In this document: one piece after another, positions 45,960 to 58,537 of the stretch
Position numbering within the stretch: position 1 is the first letter of the stretch
Layout of the letters: every line of letters starts with the position of its first letter
Assembly: GCA_027366525.1 (NCBI GenBank)
Contig: DAHXKG010000009.1
Location: 1 to 64,000, forward strand
From: a candidate division FCPU426 bacterium
GTDB lineage: Bacteria; Oederibacteriota; Muellerivitia; Muellerivitales; DAHXKG01
Length of the DNA stretch: 64,000 nucleotides
Direction: 5' to 3'
The notes under the pieces: model-generated
Database searches by the model: none
What the model saw: the letters and a program-made list of their open reading frames with translations, nothing else
What the model was told of the DNA's origin: nothing
Program-made: the position numbers and the translations under genes

Positions 45960-47005
45960 AGCAAACGCACTATAAACATATTTTAGTTTCTCGCACAGAT
46001 GGATTGGGTGATTTAATTCTTTCCTTGCCTGTTTTTCAAACATTAAAAGCAACGTACGCTCAAGCGTCAATAACCGCACTGGTAAATCCGTATACTGCGG
46101 ACCTCATTCGCAATTGTCCATTCATTGATTCCATTCAATCTTACGTGCCAACGATGTCGATGCACCAAGTATTGCATCAATTTCGACAATCGAAATTTGA
46201 TCTTTACATTGCATTGTTTCCGAGACCGGTTCTTGCATGGGCATCATGGCAATCGGGTATTGCCACGCGCGTTGGAACAGCCTATCGCTGGTACTCCATT
46301 TTTTTCAACAAAAAGATTTATGTTCACCGATCGGAATGTTTACGGCATGAAAGTGATTACAATCTGGATGCGTTGCGTATCTTGGGCATTCATAACATGA
46401 AAACCAATATTACGATTTCCCTCCCCAAAAAGGATCGCGACTATGCAACACAACTTTTGAAAATAAAAAAGATTTCAAAAATGCGAAAATTAATTATTAT
46501 CCATCCTGGATCTAAAAATTCCGCACTGAATTGGAATGAGCATCGATATCGAGACATTATTTTTCAACTTTGTAAGAACAAAAAATTACAAGTGCTTCTA
46601 ACGGGCTCACCACCGGAAAAAAAACTGATCGTTGATATTTTAAAGGGATTGCCCATTTTGCCGAAGGCACAAGTTCCAGCCGTTATCGCGGGCGAAACAA
46701 CGATGCTTCAATTGGCAGCTGTTCTTCAGCATGCAGACTGTTTTGTATCGTCATCAACCGGCCCGATGCATTTGGCCGCGGCTATGAAAATTCCAACGGT
46801 TTCTCTTTTTGGTCCGGTTGCAACAACCACTCCGGTTCGTTGGGGCCCTCTGGGCAATGTCCATCGTATTTTCATGCCTGAACACGTTGAGTGTTACCAG
46901 TGTTTGAAAGGCCAATGCAAACAACATGACGTTATGGATCAAATTCCAGTTTCGAAGGTTTTTAAAACCGTGCTGGATTTGGTACATCTTCACAATGACC
47001 TTTAA
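45956..47005 (+). CDS. ADP-heptose:LPS heptosyltransferase-like (glycosyltransferase family 9)
   Basis: 349 residues from a TTG coupled to the previous stop. GT9 features: VSRTDGLGDLILSLPV at the N-terminus, IIHPGSKNSALNWN for the second Rossmann fold, SSSTGPMHLAAAMKIPTVSLFGP for the sugar-nucleotide site, and the end CYQCLKGQC. Transfers heptose to the inner core. WaaF or WaaC type cannot be told apart. Overlaps the next gene by 11 bases. Confidence 0.88.
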   Translation: MKQTHYKHILVSRTDGLGDLILSLPVFQTLKATYAQASITALVNPYTADLIRNCPFIDSIQSYVPTMSMHQVLHQFRQSKFDLYIALFPRPVLAWASWQSGIATRVGTAYRWYSIFFNKKIYVHRSECLRHESDYNLDALRILGIHNMKTNITISLPKKDRDYATQLLKIKKISKMRKLIIIHPGSKNSALNWNEHRYRDIIFQLCKNKKLQVLLTGSPPEKKLIVDILKGLPILPKAQVPAVIAGETTMLQLAAVLQHADCFVSSSTGPMHLAAAMKIPTVSLFGPVATTTPVRWGPLGNVHRIFMPEHVECYQCLKGQCKQHDVMDQIPVSKVFKTVLDLVHLHNDL

Positions 47006-48128
47006 AATTTTTATAAGTTCAATAGCTTTGATTTTTTTAAGTGGGTGTGATTTTTTATTTGTTCAAAAAGTCCACCTTATTCCCACAAATTCAAAACCGA
47101 TTTCTCTGAATCAGGTGCCATCGCTGACTAGCAAAATTCAACCCTTCCAGGCTGCTATTTTTTACCAAGTTAAATCAGGGGATACACTATGGGCTATTTC
47201 AAAAAAAATTTATGGATCTAACCGAAAAATACACGATTTGGTTGTTTGGAATCATTTGAAAAATCCCAATTGGATTCTGGCCGGATCCATCTTACAATTG
47301 AAATTTAATTCATTGATTCAAGTAGCAAAGGCGAAAGTGTATTTCGCATCACTGCCTTCAAAGGCGCTTAAATCAGTTGAATTGTTAAAAAAAGTGGACC
47401 AAAAGTGGGTCAATCGTCCAATAAAAAACAATGCATTTAGTGTGGGCGAATATTTAAAGTTCGAAATTCGCTATTTCAACATCATCGGGGGCTATGCCAC
47501 ATTAAAAATACCGCGAATGATTGAGTATCATCATCGTCCTTGCTATGAGTTGGAGGCTACCGCTAAAGCTGCTTTTCCTTTTTCTGAATTTTATGGGGTA
47601 CATGATTATATGAAAAGTTGGTTTGATGCTGTGAATTTTATACCTTGGAAATTTGAGAAGCACACGCATGAAGGTCATTTTAAGCAAGACTATACCATTC
47701 AATTTCATCAATTAAGTCACCAAGCGATTTTGATCCAACCGCATCATCCCAACCAAATCATTTCTACCATGCCATTCATACAAGACATTTTATCTTCTTT
47801 TTATTATTTTCGATTATTGAAAATGCATATCGGAGAAACAATTGACATTCCAACCGACGCCAAAAATAAATGTTATGAACTCGTGGTACGAATCGTAAAA
47901 AAAAGTATTATTCAAGTGAAAGCGGGAAAGTTTCATTGCTTTTTAGTGCAACCTCGTGTTAAGTATGACAATGTTTTTAGAAATAAAGGAACGATTGATT
48001 TGTGGATAACCGATAATGCGTATCATATTCCTGTGTTGATTCAGAGCCATATTGCGATAGGTAGTATTGATGTTGAGTTGATTGCAGCGAGGCTCCCTTC
48101 CCAATGTTCCCCGCGTAGGCGGAGATGA
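46995..48128 (+). CDS. Lipoprotein with LysM and DUF3108-like domains
   Basis: 377 residues from the ATG at 46995, 11 bases inside the previous gene. The upstream frame start at 46926 would place 23 odd residues before the signal. Lipobox in IFLSGC. A LysM domain follows (YQVKSGDTLWAISKKIYGS...IHDLVVWNHL...AGSILQL), then a DUF3108-like beta domain (FSVGEYLKFEIRYFNIIGG, then KKNIQVKAG-like strands near 310). It probably binds peptidoglycan and links to the outer membrane. The last 11 residues (SQCSPRRRR end) look foreign to the family and lie at the edge of a disrupted intergenic stretch. Confidence 0.82.
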   Translation: MTFKIFISSIALIFLSGCDFLFVQKVHLIPTNSKPISLNQVPSLTSKIQPFQAAIFYQVKSGDTLWAISKKIYGSNRKIHDLVVWNHLKNPNWILAGSILQLKFNSLIQVAKAKVYFASLPSKALKSVELLKKVDQKWVNRPIKNNAFSVGEYLKFEIRYFNIIGGYATLKIPRMIEYHHRPCYELEATAKAAFPFSEFYGVHDYMKSWFDAVNFIPWKFEKHTHEGHFKQDYTIQFHQLSHQAILIQPHHPNQIISTMPFIQDILSSFYYFRLLKMHIGETIDIPTDAKNKCYELVVRIVKKSIIQVKAGKFHCFLVQPRVKYDNVFRNKGTIDLWITDNAYHIPVLIQSHIAIGSIDVELIAARLPSQCSPRRRR

Positions 48129-48526
48129 ATTGCTAGGTTGTTTCCTAGGTTTGAAACGCCTATGATGTCTTTTGTATGAGCAAGGATAAAAACCAATTAC
48201 CAACCTTGACGGGTTTGCCGTGAAATCAGAAGACGCGGTGTATACTCTTTCTGATTTAAGATCCTACCTCGGAAAACTTTGTCAACGTCAAATTTTTCCG
48301 GAAATTGGAGTCGGGCTCAAAACTTAGCCAGAGCAGCTTGAAAAATTTAGCGTAAGATCATTAGTCAGTAATTTTTCCGCGGTATTGAATAAGCAGATAG
48401 TATTATTTTAAAATGTAATATAATTTTGATAAAATAATCCACTTGGGGAGCGTAGGTGTTTTGGACTTTAGTTTGTAAAACGAGGGTAATTAATTTATTT
48501 TTAGAGGGGGAATTTTAAAAGTTCTC
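48129..48526. other. 398-base intergenic stretch between the two heptose gene sets
   Basis: Contains small hairpins at its left edge (CCGC/GCGG arms 48111-48122 and CTAGG/CCTAG arms 48133-48148), a 9-base inverted repeat (AAATCAGAA at 48223-48231 and TTCTGATTT at 48249-48257), a decayed coding remnant (48176-48327) and a TATAAT at 48419-48424 without a clear -35. It looks like the scar of a lost gene. Confidence 0.5.
48176..48327 (+). pseudogene. Decayed gene fragment, possibly the 5' end of xseA
   Basis: An ATG at 48176 opens MSKDKNQLPTLTGLP and stops at 48221. One frame over, from about 48205 to the TAG at 48325, reads SEDAVYTLSDLRSYLGK then CQRQIFPEIGV. Joined by one frameshift, they look like an exodeoxyribonuclease VII large-subunit N-terminus, which has the pattern (I/V)YT(V/L)S(E/D)L followed by FPE(I/V)WV. 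Nothing beyond the stop resembles XseA. The resemblance is by eye and short. Confidence 0.4.
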
Positions 48527-49582
48527 ATGAAACCACGGCGATTATCTCAATTGGATAAAGCGGTTGATGCGAATCAACTTGAAAGTATAGTTAATAATTT
48601 TAAAAATAAACACATCGTCGTAGTAGGCGATATCATGCTAGACGTTTATTTGAAGGGAATTGTAACACGAATTTCTCCAGAGGCGCCTATTCCTGTGGTT
48701 GAGTTGAATGAGCGGGATAAAAAAATTCCTGGAGGTGCAGCCAATGTGGCTTGCAATATTACTGCATTGGGAGGGAAAGCTACTTTAGTTGGGATTGTTG
48801 GACAGGATACGGCTGGTCGAGAATTAATTAAAGAACTGAAAGATCAACAGGTAAATGTCGATGGGATTGTTGTAACGGCTGAACGCCCAACTACCGAAAA
48901 AATCCGGGTAATTGCAAATACGCAACAAGTTGTTCGCATTGATCGAGAAATTAAAAATCCTATTTTGGATAAGACGATTCGGCAACTTCTCAAGAAATCT
49001 CTGGAAATCATTAATAAGGCAGATGCAGTTATTTTTGAAGACTATAACAAGGGAGTTTTGGTTCCGGAAGTTATTTCCAAAATTATGCGATTGGCCCAGA
49101 ATCAAAAAAAAATCATTGCAGTTGATCCTAAATTTCAAAACTTTTTTCATTTCTCTGGAGCCACGCTCGTTAAGCCTAATTTAAAAGAAGCGTTAGAAGC
49201 ACTGGGCATTTTAAATCCAAGGGATATTGATTTAAATCAACTGGGTCCCCAATTAATGAAAAAATTAAAGTGCAGTGCAATGGTGATTACTCGAGGTGAA
49301 GAAGGGATGACGATTTTTGAAGGGAATCAAAATTCAAGAACTATTCAAACGACTGCCAGAGAGGTTTACGACGTATCCGGAGCTGGAGATACGGTTATTG
49401 CTACCATCACGTTAGCCTTAATTCAGGGCAGTAGTCTTTATCAAGCCGCTGTTTTAGCTAACTTCGCAGCTGGCATCGAGGTGGAAAAAGCAGGTGTGGC
49501 CACGGTTAGCGCGGGCGAACTTTTAAAAAGAATATTTGAAGATTGTTCCAAACACCAGTTTGATGATACCAGCGCACATTAA
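48527..49582 (+). CDS. rfaE1: Heptose-7-phosphate kinase, HldE N-terminal type (set 2)
   Basis: 351 residues, PfkB fold. VVGDIMLDVYLKGIVTRISP, PGGAANVACNITALGG, and the catalytic YDVSGAGDTVIATI are intact. It is closer to textbook RfaE domain I than the set 1 kinase at 44434. The presence of both suggests two activated heptoses or a recent redundancy. The AGAGGGGG element lies about 16 bases before the ATG, farther than normal. The end overlaps the next gene. Confidence 0.92.
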   Translation: MKPRRLSQLDKAVDANQLESIVNNFKNKHIVVVGDIMLDVYLKGIVTRISPEAPIPVVELNERDKKIPGGAANVACNITALGGKATLVGIVGQDTAGRELIKELKDQQVNVDGIVVTAERPTTEKIRVIANTQQVVRIDREIKNPILDKTIRQLLKKSLEIINKADAVIFEDYNKGVLVPEVISKIMRLAQNQKKIIAVDPKFQNFFHFSGATLVKPNLKEALEALGILNPRDIDLNQLGPQLMKKLKCSAMVITRGEEGMTIFEGNQNSRTIQTTAREVYDVSGAGDTVIATITLALIQGSSLYQAAVLANFAAGIEVEKAGVATVSAGELLKRIFEDCSKHQFDDTSAH

Positions 49583-50723
49583 TTTATTGACACTTTGGGG
49601 TATTGGCTTTTTCTATTTTTTTTCAAAGATAATCCTTTTTATTTTTCTTATTAATCGTATTGGGATTCGACAAAAGAAAACCATTTATGAAATTTTTTGG
49701 GCCACTCTTTTTTTGTCCTTGTTCATCCTTCCGGATTTCTTTTTATTGCCGCGGCCACTTGGAACCGTTGTAGCCTATTCACGTTTTTCAATGTTGGGGC
49801 GGATTTGGATTCTGTTAATTTTGTTGAGTGGCTTGATGCTGAGCTTTTACTATTTTTTTGAAAAATGGAAATATCCATCCATTCAAGTTCCAAAAATAAA
49901 GTCAACCTCAAAAACGTTGTGGGAGCCTGCACCGTTTTCTTTTTTGAATCGCGCTGGGATTCATAATCAAATCTATGATTTGCAAGTTAACTCCTATCGA
50001 TTATCCTTGGTGGGGTGGCCAAGCGAATTTAATGGCTTGACGATTGCCCATTTGAGTGATTTGCATTTTGGAAAATATATTCACCCAAAATACGCTCAGA
50101 AGATAATACAGAGATTAATGCAATTTAAAGCAGACTTAATTGCACTCACCGGTGATTTTGTGTCGCGTCAGGAAGATATTGACGCAGTATTGAATATTCT
50201 TAAACCGCTCGCGGCTTCGATCGGTGTTTTTGTTGTTTTTGGGAATCATGATCATTGGGCGGGTGTTGATACGTTGAAAAGAGGATTTAGGCAGATGCCA
50301 TTTGAAATCCTTCAAAATCGCTTTGTACTCGTACATCGTAAAAAAAAGACATTAGCAGTTTTAGGAGTGGATGACCTTTGGGCTGGAGAAAAAAACACCT
50401 CGGCGATTTTAAATATTAAGAGTGACGCCAAAATTCTTTTGGCACACCAACCGGATCATTTTTTTTTAGCAAAAAAATTAAAAGTACAATTACAGCTTTC
50501 CGGACATTGCCATGGGGGACAAGTTTGCTTTCCTCGAATAGGACCTTTAATCGTGCCATCAAATCATGGCCGCCGATTTGCGGGTGGATTTCTTCGAAGT
50601 GGATCATCAACGCTTTTTATTAATCGAGGCATCGGTGGATTCCCTCCCATCCGATTACAATGTCAACCAGAGGTGGTATCGATTCGTTTGGAATCTGCTC
50701 CACATGAACGGGATCATTATTGA
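49563..50723 (+). CDS. Membrane-anchored metallophosphoesterase (YkuE/LpxG-like)
   Basis: 386 residues from the ATG at 49563; a TTG at 49536 is the longest option. Three or so N-terminal TM helices (about 1-110), then a calcineurin-like phosphatase with all metal motifs: LSDLHFG, LTGDFVS, FGNHDHWAG, LLAHQPDHF and LSGHCHGGQ. YkuE relatives act at the membrane. In an LPS cluster, UDP-2,3-diacylglucosamine pyrophosphatase activity (as in LpxG) is an attractive guess. It overlaps the set 2 kinase by 20 bases. Confidence 0.87.
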   Translation: MIPAHINLLTLWGIGFFYFFSKIILFIFLINRIGIRQKKTIYEIFWATLFLSLFILPDFFLLPRPLGTVVAYSRFSMLGRIWILLILLSGLMLSFYYFFEKWKYPSIQVPKIKSTSKTLWEPAPFSFLNRAGIHNQIYDLQVNSYRLSLVGWPSEFNGLTIAHLSDLHFGKYIHPKYAQKIIQRLMQFKADLIALTGDFVSRQEDIDAVLNILKPLAASIGVFVVFGNHDHWAGVDTLKRGFRQMPFEILQNRFVLVHRKKKTLAVLGVDDLWAGEKNTSAILNIKSDAKILLAHQPDHFFLAKKLKVQLQLSGHCHGGQVCFPRIGPLIVPSNHGRRFAGGFLRSGSSTLFINRGIGGFPPIRLQCQPEVVSIRLESAPHERDHY

Positions 50724-51025
50724 TTTTGTAAGTGGCAAGTCATGGAGTAAATGCTCCTTGAAATCTGCGATTCAGATGTGAAATGCTTGAAATAGAATGC
50801 ATATTTGATAGTTCCATTCAGCTTGGCATAAATTTAAGAACCTTATTTTAAATTTACTTTAGCGGGAAGGATCAAATATAGTAATATTACGTTGTAGACA
50901 TGGCTGGTAACCAATAGATTAAAATGGGTATTGATGTCACAAAGTATGAAAGCTAATTTTAAATGTTAATTATCAAGAGTTGTCAGAGAACATGAATGCC
51001 ATTATAATAATTTATCTTCGTTACC
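50724..51025. other. 302-base intergenic stretch with a strong promoter
   Basis: The only clear element is the consensus promoter at 50980-51008. No open frame of interest, repeat or stable hairpin is visible in the rest. Confidence 0.5.
50980..51008 (+). promoter_or_regulatory. Near-perfect sigma-70 promoter of the rfaE2-kdsB-pyrG-kdsA operon
   Basis: TTGTCA, 17 bases, TATAAT. The transcript should start near 51015, only 11-23 bases before the possible start codons (TTG 51026, GTG 51038). No Shine-Dalgarno sequence is seen between them. Confidence 0.65.
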
Positions 51026-51509
51026 TTGGATTATCATGTGAACCGTAATTTTTTAAGAGCGGATGAATTAGTTCCTATCGTCAAAGATCATAAAAGTCAA
51101 AATCGGAAAATTGTTTTTACTAATGGCGTTTTTGATTTGATTCATCTGGGTCATGTAACCTATCTGCTAAAAGCGAAAAGCTTGGGTGATATATTGATTG
51201 TGGGTATTAACACCGATAGTTCTGTTCAACGGATTAAAGGGCCCCTAAAACCCATTATACCTTTAGAAGAACGTGCGGAAATGCTTTTGGCCTTATCTTG
51301 TGTGGATTATGTTTCTTTTTTTGATGAGGATACGCCATTAAAGATTATTCAATGTCTTCAACCGGACATTCTTGTCAAGGGGGGCGATTGGACGGTAGAT
51401 AAAATTGTGGGTGCTGATTTGGTAAAAGGTTGGGGTGGCGAAGTTCATACCATTACCATAGTTGAAGGACGATCAACTACAAATTTAATTCAACTGATTC
51501 GAGACCGTT

Positions 51510-51523
<14 letters not shown>
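51026..51523 (+). CDS. rfaE2: Heptose-1-phosphate adenylyltransferase, HldE C-terminal type (set 2)
   Basis: 165 residues from TTG 51026; GTG 51038 is equally possible. FTNGVFDLIHLGHVTYL carries the HxGH motif. KPIIPLEERAEMLLALSCVD and DILVKGGDW are typical of RfaE domain II, which pairs with the set 2 kinase at 48527. Its last 14 bases overlap kdsB. The absence of an SD and the nearby promoter suggest an almost leaderless mRNA. Confidence 0.92.
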
Positions 51524-54741
<3,218 letters not shown>

Positions 54742-54868
54742 GTTAATGATGACGGTATAGAGAATTGGGAATATTCAGCAATTTTATCTTTAAAATTCAA
54801 GCGGTTTTAGTTTACAATAGCATCAGTAAAGTGTTAAGTAAAAAACTCAATGGGTTGGGAGAGTGTGA

Positions 54869-55609
54869 ATGAAAATGAACCGAAAACACCTGATAGTGGT
54901 GGTTGCAATGTTTGGTTTTTATTTTACAAGCTGGCCGATTCATGCTTGGGCTCAAAGCGTACCTACCTATACGTCCATCAAAAATAATTTTATTTCGTTC
55001 CGTCCATATTTAGGCGGTGGATTTGTTTCAACAGATATTAATAATTCCGGTGATTTTAATGGAACCGAAATTATTTTAGGCAGTTCATCGCCAGAGGTGG
55101 ATATGGTTCCTGCCGTCGGAAGAAATGGTGGATTTATGGGCTTGGTGGGAGTTCGTCATGGGGACTATGCCTTAGAAGTAAGCTATTGGCATTCCGATCA
55201 ACCGGTAACATTCCAATCTGCACAAAGCTCAGGGGTATACCAATCTTTAAATGTTGATTTAAAACGTTATTTTTTCACGTCATTGCCAACCCAACCCTTC
55301 CTTCTTTTAGGCGTGAGTTTTCCTTGGATTACTTTTGAAAATGCCTCATCGCCGGAACCAATCAACCCAAGTGAAACCGCTTCAGCCACCTATTCAGGAT
55401 TTGGGTTTAATTTAGGTGCCGGACTTGAAATTTATACTGGCAGTGCTTTTTCTATTTTCGGAGAAGTGATTCAGCGTTGGGCAGAATTTAATACTGTGCA
55501 TGGATACTATGAACAAAGTAATGTTATATTAACATCGCATGGGAACCAAATCGATCTTCGTGGAGATGGAGTGGAATTTGCCGTTGGGGCTTCGATAGAA
55601 ACGTTTTAA
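54869..55609 (+). CDS. Outer-membrane beta-barrel protein, OmpW/OmpA-like
   Basis: 246 residues. Signal peptide ends near HAWAQ. The mature chain is an eight-stranded-type barrel pattern: FISFRPYLGGGFVSTD, GVRHGDYALEVSYWH, PFLLLGVSFPWITFE, FGFNLGAGLEIY and VEFAVGASIETF. It ends in Phe. Function unknown. GAGAGTG precedes the ATG. Confidence 0.75.
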   Translation: MKMNRKHLIVVVAMFGFYFTSWPIHAWAQSVPTYTSIKNNFISFRPYLGGGFVSTDINNSGDFNGTEIILGSSSPEVDMVPAVGRNGGFMGLVGVRHGDYALEVSYWHSDQPVTFQSAQSSGVYQSLNVDLKRYFFTSLPTQPFLLLGVSFPWITFENASSPEPINPSETASATYSGFGFNLGAGLEIYTGSAFSIFGEVIQRWAEFNTVHGYYEQSNVILTSHGNQIDLRGDGVEFAVGASIETF

Positions 55610-55642
55610 TTTAGCGAATGATCAATTAGGGAAGGAGTATTT

Positions 55643-55834
55643 ATGAAAGCAAAAATTTTGATAGGTCTTTTATCGTTAGCATTAGTAGGGATTTTATTTT
55701 TCCATCTTGCGTGCACAAATGCTAATTCTTCTTCAACCGGGGTTACATTTCCCCAAGAATGGGCAACTCAAGCGATACCTCTCAATACTGCGATTGCCAG
55801 TGCTATGACACCGACTCCGACGGCAACACCTTAA
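55643..55834 (+). CDS. Small putative lipoprotein
   Basis: 63 residues with AAGGAG before the ATG. Lipobox FFHLAC near residue 24, leaving a mature peptide of about 40 residues that ends in a Pro/Thr repeat (TPTPTATP). It lies 33 bases after the barrel gene, so the two may form a pair. No family recognised. Confidence 0.55.
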   Translation: MKAKILIGLLSLALVGILFFHLACTNANSSSTGVTFPQEWATQAIPLNTAIASAMTPTPTATP

Positions 55835-55873
55835 ACTTGCCTACAAAGTATTTTAAGCGTCATGGTTCACGCG

Positions 55874-57079
55874 TTATCTTTTTGATAGCGCTGAATGAAA
55901 TACTTGCCCGAGCCGGCGAATTCCTTCAGTGATTTTGGCTTCATCAACTGCACAAAAAGTTAATCGAAGTGTATTGAGCCCCTGCTGATCATGAATATAA
56001 AATGCGGATCCAACAACATAGGCCACTTTAGCAGCCAGCGCTTGCTGAAAGAGTTCAATTGTATTGAAGCCTTTCGGGAGGCCTGCCCAAATGAAAAAAC
56101 CTCCTAAGGGCCGATTATACCAAATGTCTTTAGGGAAATAATTTTGAATTGCCGCAATCATAGCATCTCGACGTTTTTGATACGTTTGTATTAATGTTTG
56201 AATATGGGCAGGTAAATAACCCTGAGCGAAGAAGTTAGCGGCAATCGCTTGTGATAGTACATCGGTACAAACATCGGTTGTTTCTTTAGCCATGGTCATA
56301 CGAGCAATTAAAGTAGGATCAGCGCAGACCCATCCTAATCGCATTCCTGGAGCGCCGATTTTGCTAAAACTTCCAAGATAGACAACTCGTCCATCCGTAT
56401 CAAAAGATTTGATGCTTCGAATGGATTTGTTGGTGAAGTTCAGTTCCCCATAGGGATTATCTTCAATAATAAGGAAATCATGACGCCGAGCTACTTCTAA
56501 TAATTTAATCCGATAATTTTCTGGCAGCGTTGAACCGCCCGGGTTTTGAAAAGTGGGAATGGTATAAAGTAATTTAGGTTTGTCCGTCGTAGGTGAAGTC
56601 AGTTGGGCATTTAGTTCGTCAGGCCGGATACCTGTTTCAGTACAAGCAATGGGGAGGAGTTTTGCAAAAAAATTTTTTAGACAGAGTAATCCTCCTAAGT
56701 AAGACGGTTCTTCGACCATAACCGTGTCACCAGGATCCAGAAGTATAGTCGATGCTAAAAATAAACCTTGTTGACTTCCGGTGGTGATTAAAATATTTTC
56801 TAAAGTACAATTAATGCCCTGATTATTCAGGTATTGCGCAATTGCCTCTCGAAGCGGTTTCCAACCAATAGTTTCACCATACTGTAAAGCGAGAGGACCT
56901 TGATTCCGGATGACCTGCGATGCCAGATCAGCTAAAAGCTCTTTGGGAAAAAGTTGCGCATCCGGTGTACCGCCCGCAAATGAAATAATATCCGATTGTT
57001 GCACTAGTTTTAGGAGTGCTCGAATAATAGATGGTTTCATCTGATTTGAAGTTTTTGAAAAGTAAGAAGAATAGTTCAT
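55874..57079 (-). CDS. PLP-dependent aminotransferase (class I/II, 2-aminoadipate/LysN-like)
   Basis: 401 residues; ATG 57088 would add three. Fold type I aminotransferase without an N-terminal HTH. Signatures: ISFAGGTPDAQLFP, LQYGETIGWKPLREAIAQYL, ITTGSQQGLFLAS, YTIPTFQNPGGST, IIEDNPYGEL, the PLP lysine in GSFSKIGAPGMRLGW, and TLRLTFC. Closest style is the LysN/AroAT group acting on 2-aminoadipate, aromatic or branched amino acids. With dapF and ilvD nearby a biosynthetic role is likely, but the substrate is open. Confidence 0.9.
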   Translation of the reverse strand: MNYSSYFSKTSNQMKPSIIRALLKLVQQSDIISFAGGTPDAQLFPKELLADLASQVIRNQGPLALQYGETIGWKPLREAIAQYLNNQGINCTLENILITTGSQQGLFLASTILLDPGDTVMVEEPSYLGGLLCLKNFFAKLLPIACTETGIRPDELNAQLTSPTTDKPKLLYTIPTFQNPGGSTLPENYRIKLLEVARRHDFLIIEDNPYGELNFTNKSIRSIKSFDTDGRVVYLGSFSKIGAPGMRLGWVCADPTLIARMTMAKETTDVCTDVLSQAIAANFFAQGYLPAHIQTLIQTYQKRRDAMIAAIQNYFPKDIWYNRPLGGFFIWAGLPKGFNTIELFQQALAAKVAYVVGSAFYIHDQQGLNTLRLTFCAVDEAKITEGIRRLGQVFHSALSKR

Positions 57080-57262
57080 GAATATCATTCAAAATAAAAT
57101 AATACTGAAGATATTTTAATTTAATTTGTAAAGTCGTCAATGATTTTGTTGATTACCAGAACGATTTAAAAATTTGATTTAGTGCAGTTTTAAAATATAA
57201 ATCATGTTTTTAAAAAGCTGGTAGTGTAAAATGTACCTTAATTTTATTTGAAGGAGAAGACG

Positions 57263-58537
57263 ATGTCGAAAATTACGTCAATTAAAGCGTTGGAAATTTT
57301 AGATTCACGTGGCAACCCGACGGTTCGGGTTCAGGTTGAACTAGCCAGTGGAGTCCGAGCTTCTTCATCCGTACCATCCGGAGCTTCAACAGGTGAAAAT
57401 GAAGCAGTGGAATTAAGAGATGGCGATAAAAAGCGCTATTTGGGGAAGGGTGTATTAAAAAGTGTTAAAAATGTCAATGAAAAGATAGCCCCAGTGATTA
57501 ACGGAATGGATGTGTATGATCAAATTAAAATTGATCGTCGGATGATTGAACTCGATGCTACGGCAAATAAAGGCCAGATGGGTGCTAATTCCATTTTGGG
57601 TATCTCCATGGCGGTGGCACGTGCAGCTGCCTGTGAAGCACGGTTACCACTTTATGCGTATCTTGGGGGAGTTGGATCGTCTTGTCTTCCGGTTCCGATG
57701 ATGAATATTCTCAATGGAGGCAAGCACGCAGATAATAGTGTTGATTTTCAAGAGTTTATGGCAATGCCGATCGGCGCGCCAACTTTTTCAGAAGCACTTC
57801 GATGGGGGGCGGAGATATTTCATACCCTGAAAAATATTTTGCATGAAAAAAAGTATGTTACGAGTGTTGGAGATGAAGGTGGATTTGCTCCCAATCTCAA
57901 GAGCAATGAAGAAGCGGTTGAATTAATTGTTGCAGCAATTGAACGAGCTGGCTATAAGCCGGGAAAAGATGTCGCTATTGCTTTGGATCCGGCATCGAGT
58001 TCGTTTTTTGAAAATGGCGCCTATGTATTATCGAAATCGGGCCAAGGAAAGAAAAATAGCAATGAAATGACCGAACTTTATAAACGATGGGTTGAAAAAT
58101 ATCCTATTGTTTCTATTGAAGATGGGTTATCTGAAAATGATTGGGGTGGTTTTAAAGAGCAGACTGCCAGTCTTGGAAATAAAATTCAAATAGTAGGAGA
58201 CGACCTTTATGTAACCAATACTAAGTTTATTGAACGAGGTATTCGGGAAAAGGCCACCAATGCGGTTTTAATCAAGTTGAATCAAATTGGATCAGTAACA
58301 GAAACGGTTGAGGCAATTCAACTTTGTAGAAAAGCGGGTTGGAACTATATTATTTCGCATCGATCAGGAGAAACCGAAGATACGTTTATGGCCGATTTTG
58401 CAGTTGCAATGGGTGGTGGACAAATTAAGACAGGATCTGCATGCCGAAGTGAACGCATTGCAAAATATAATCGACTGCTAGAAATTGAAGCAGAATTGGG
58501 TGCCGCTTCTATTTTTAAAAATCCTTTTTCAAAATAA
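57263..58537 (+). CDS. eno: Enolase
   Basis: 424 residues from the ATG at 57263, with AAGGAGAAG upstream; a TTG five codons earlier is in frame. Converts 2-phosphoglycerate to phosphoenolpyruvate. Signatures: [71 protein letters not shown] and [15 protein letters not shown]. Supplies PEP also for KdsA. Confidence 0.97.
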   Translation: MSKITSIKALEILDSRGNPTVRVQVELASGVRASSSVPSGASTGENEAVELRDGDKKRYLGKGVLKSVKNVNEKIAPVINGMDVYDQIKIDRRMIELDATANKGQMGANSILGISMAVARAAACEARLPLYAYLGGVGSSCLPVPMMNILNGGKHADNSVDFQEFMAMPIGAPTFSEALRWGAEIFHTLKNILHEKKYVTSVGDEGGFAPNLKSNEEAVELIVAAIERAGYKPGKDVAIALDPASSSFFENGAYVLSKSGQGKKNSNEMTELYKRWVEKYPIVSIEDGLSENDWGGFKEQTASLGNKIQIVGDDLYVTNTKFIERGIREKATNAVLIKLNQIGSVTETVEAIQLCRKAGWNYIISHRSGETEDTFMADFAVAMGGGQIKTGSACRSERIAKYNRLLEIEAELGAASIFKNPFSK

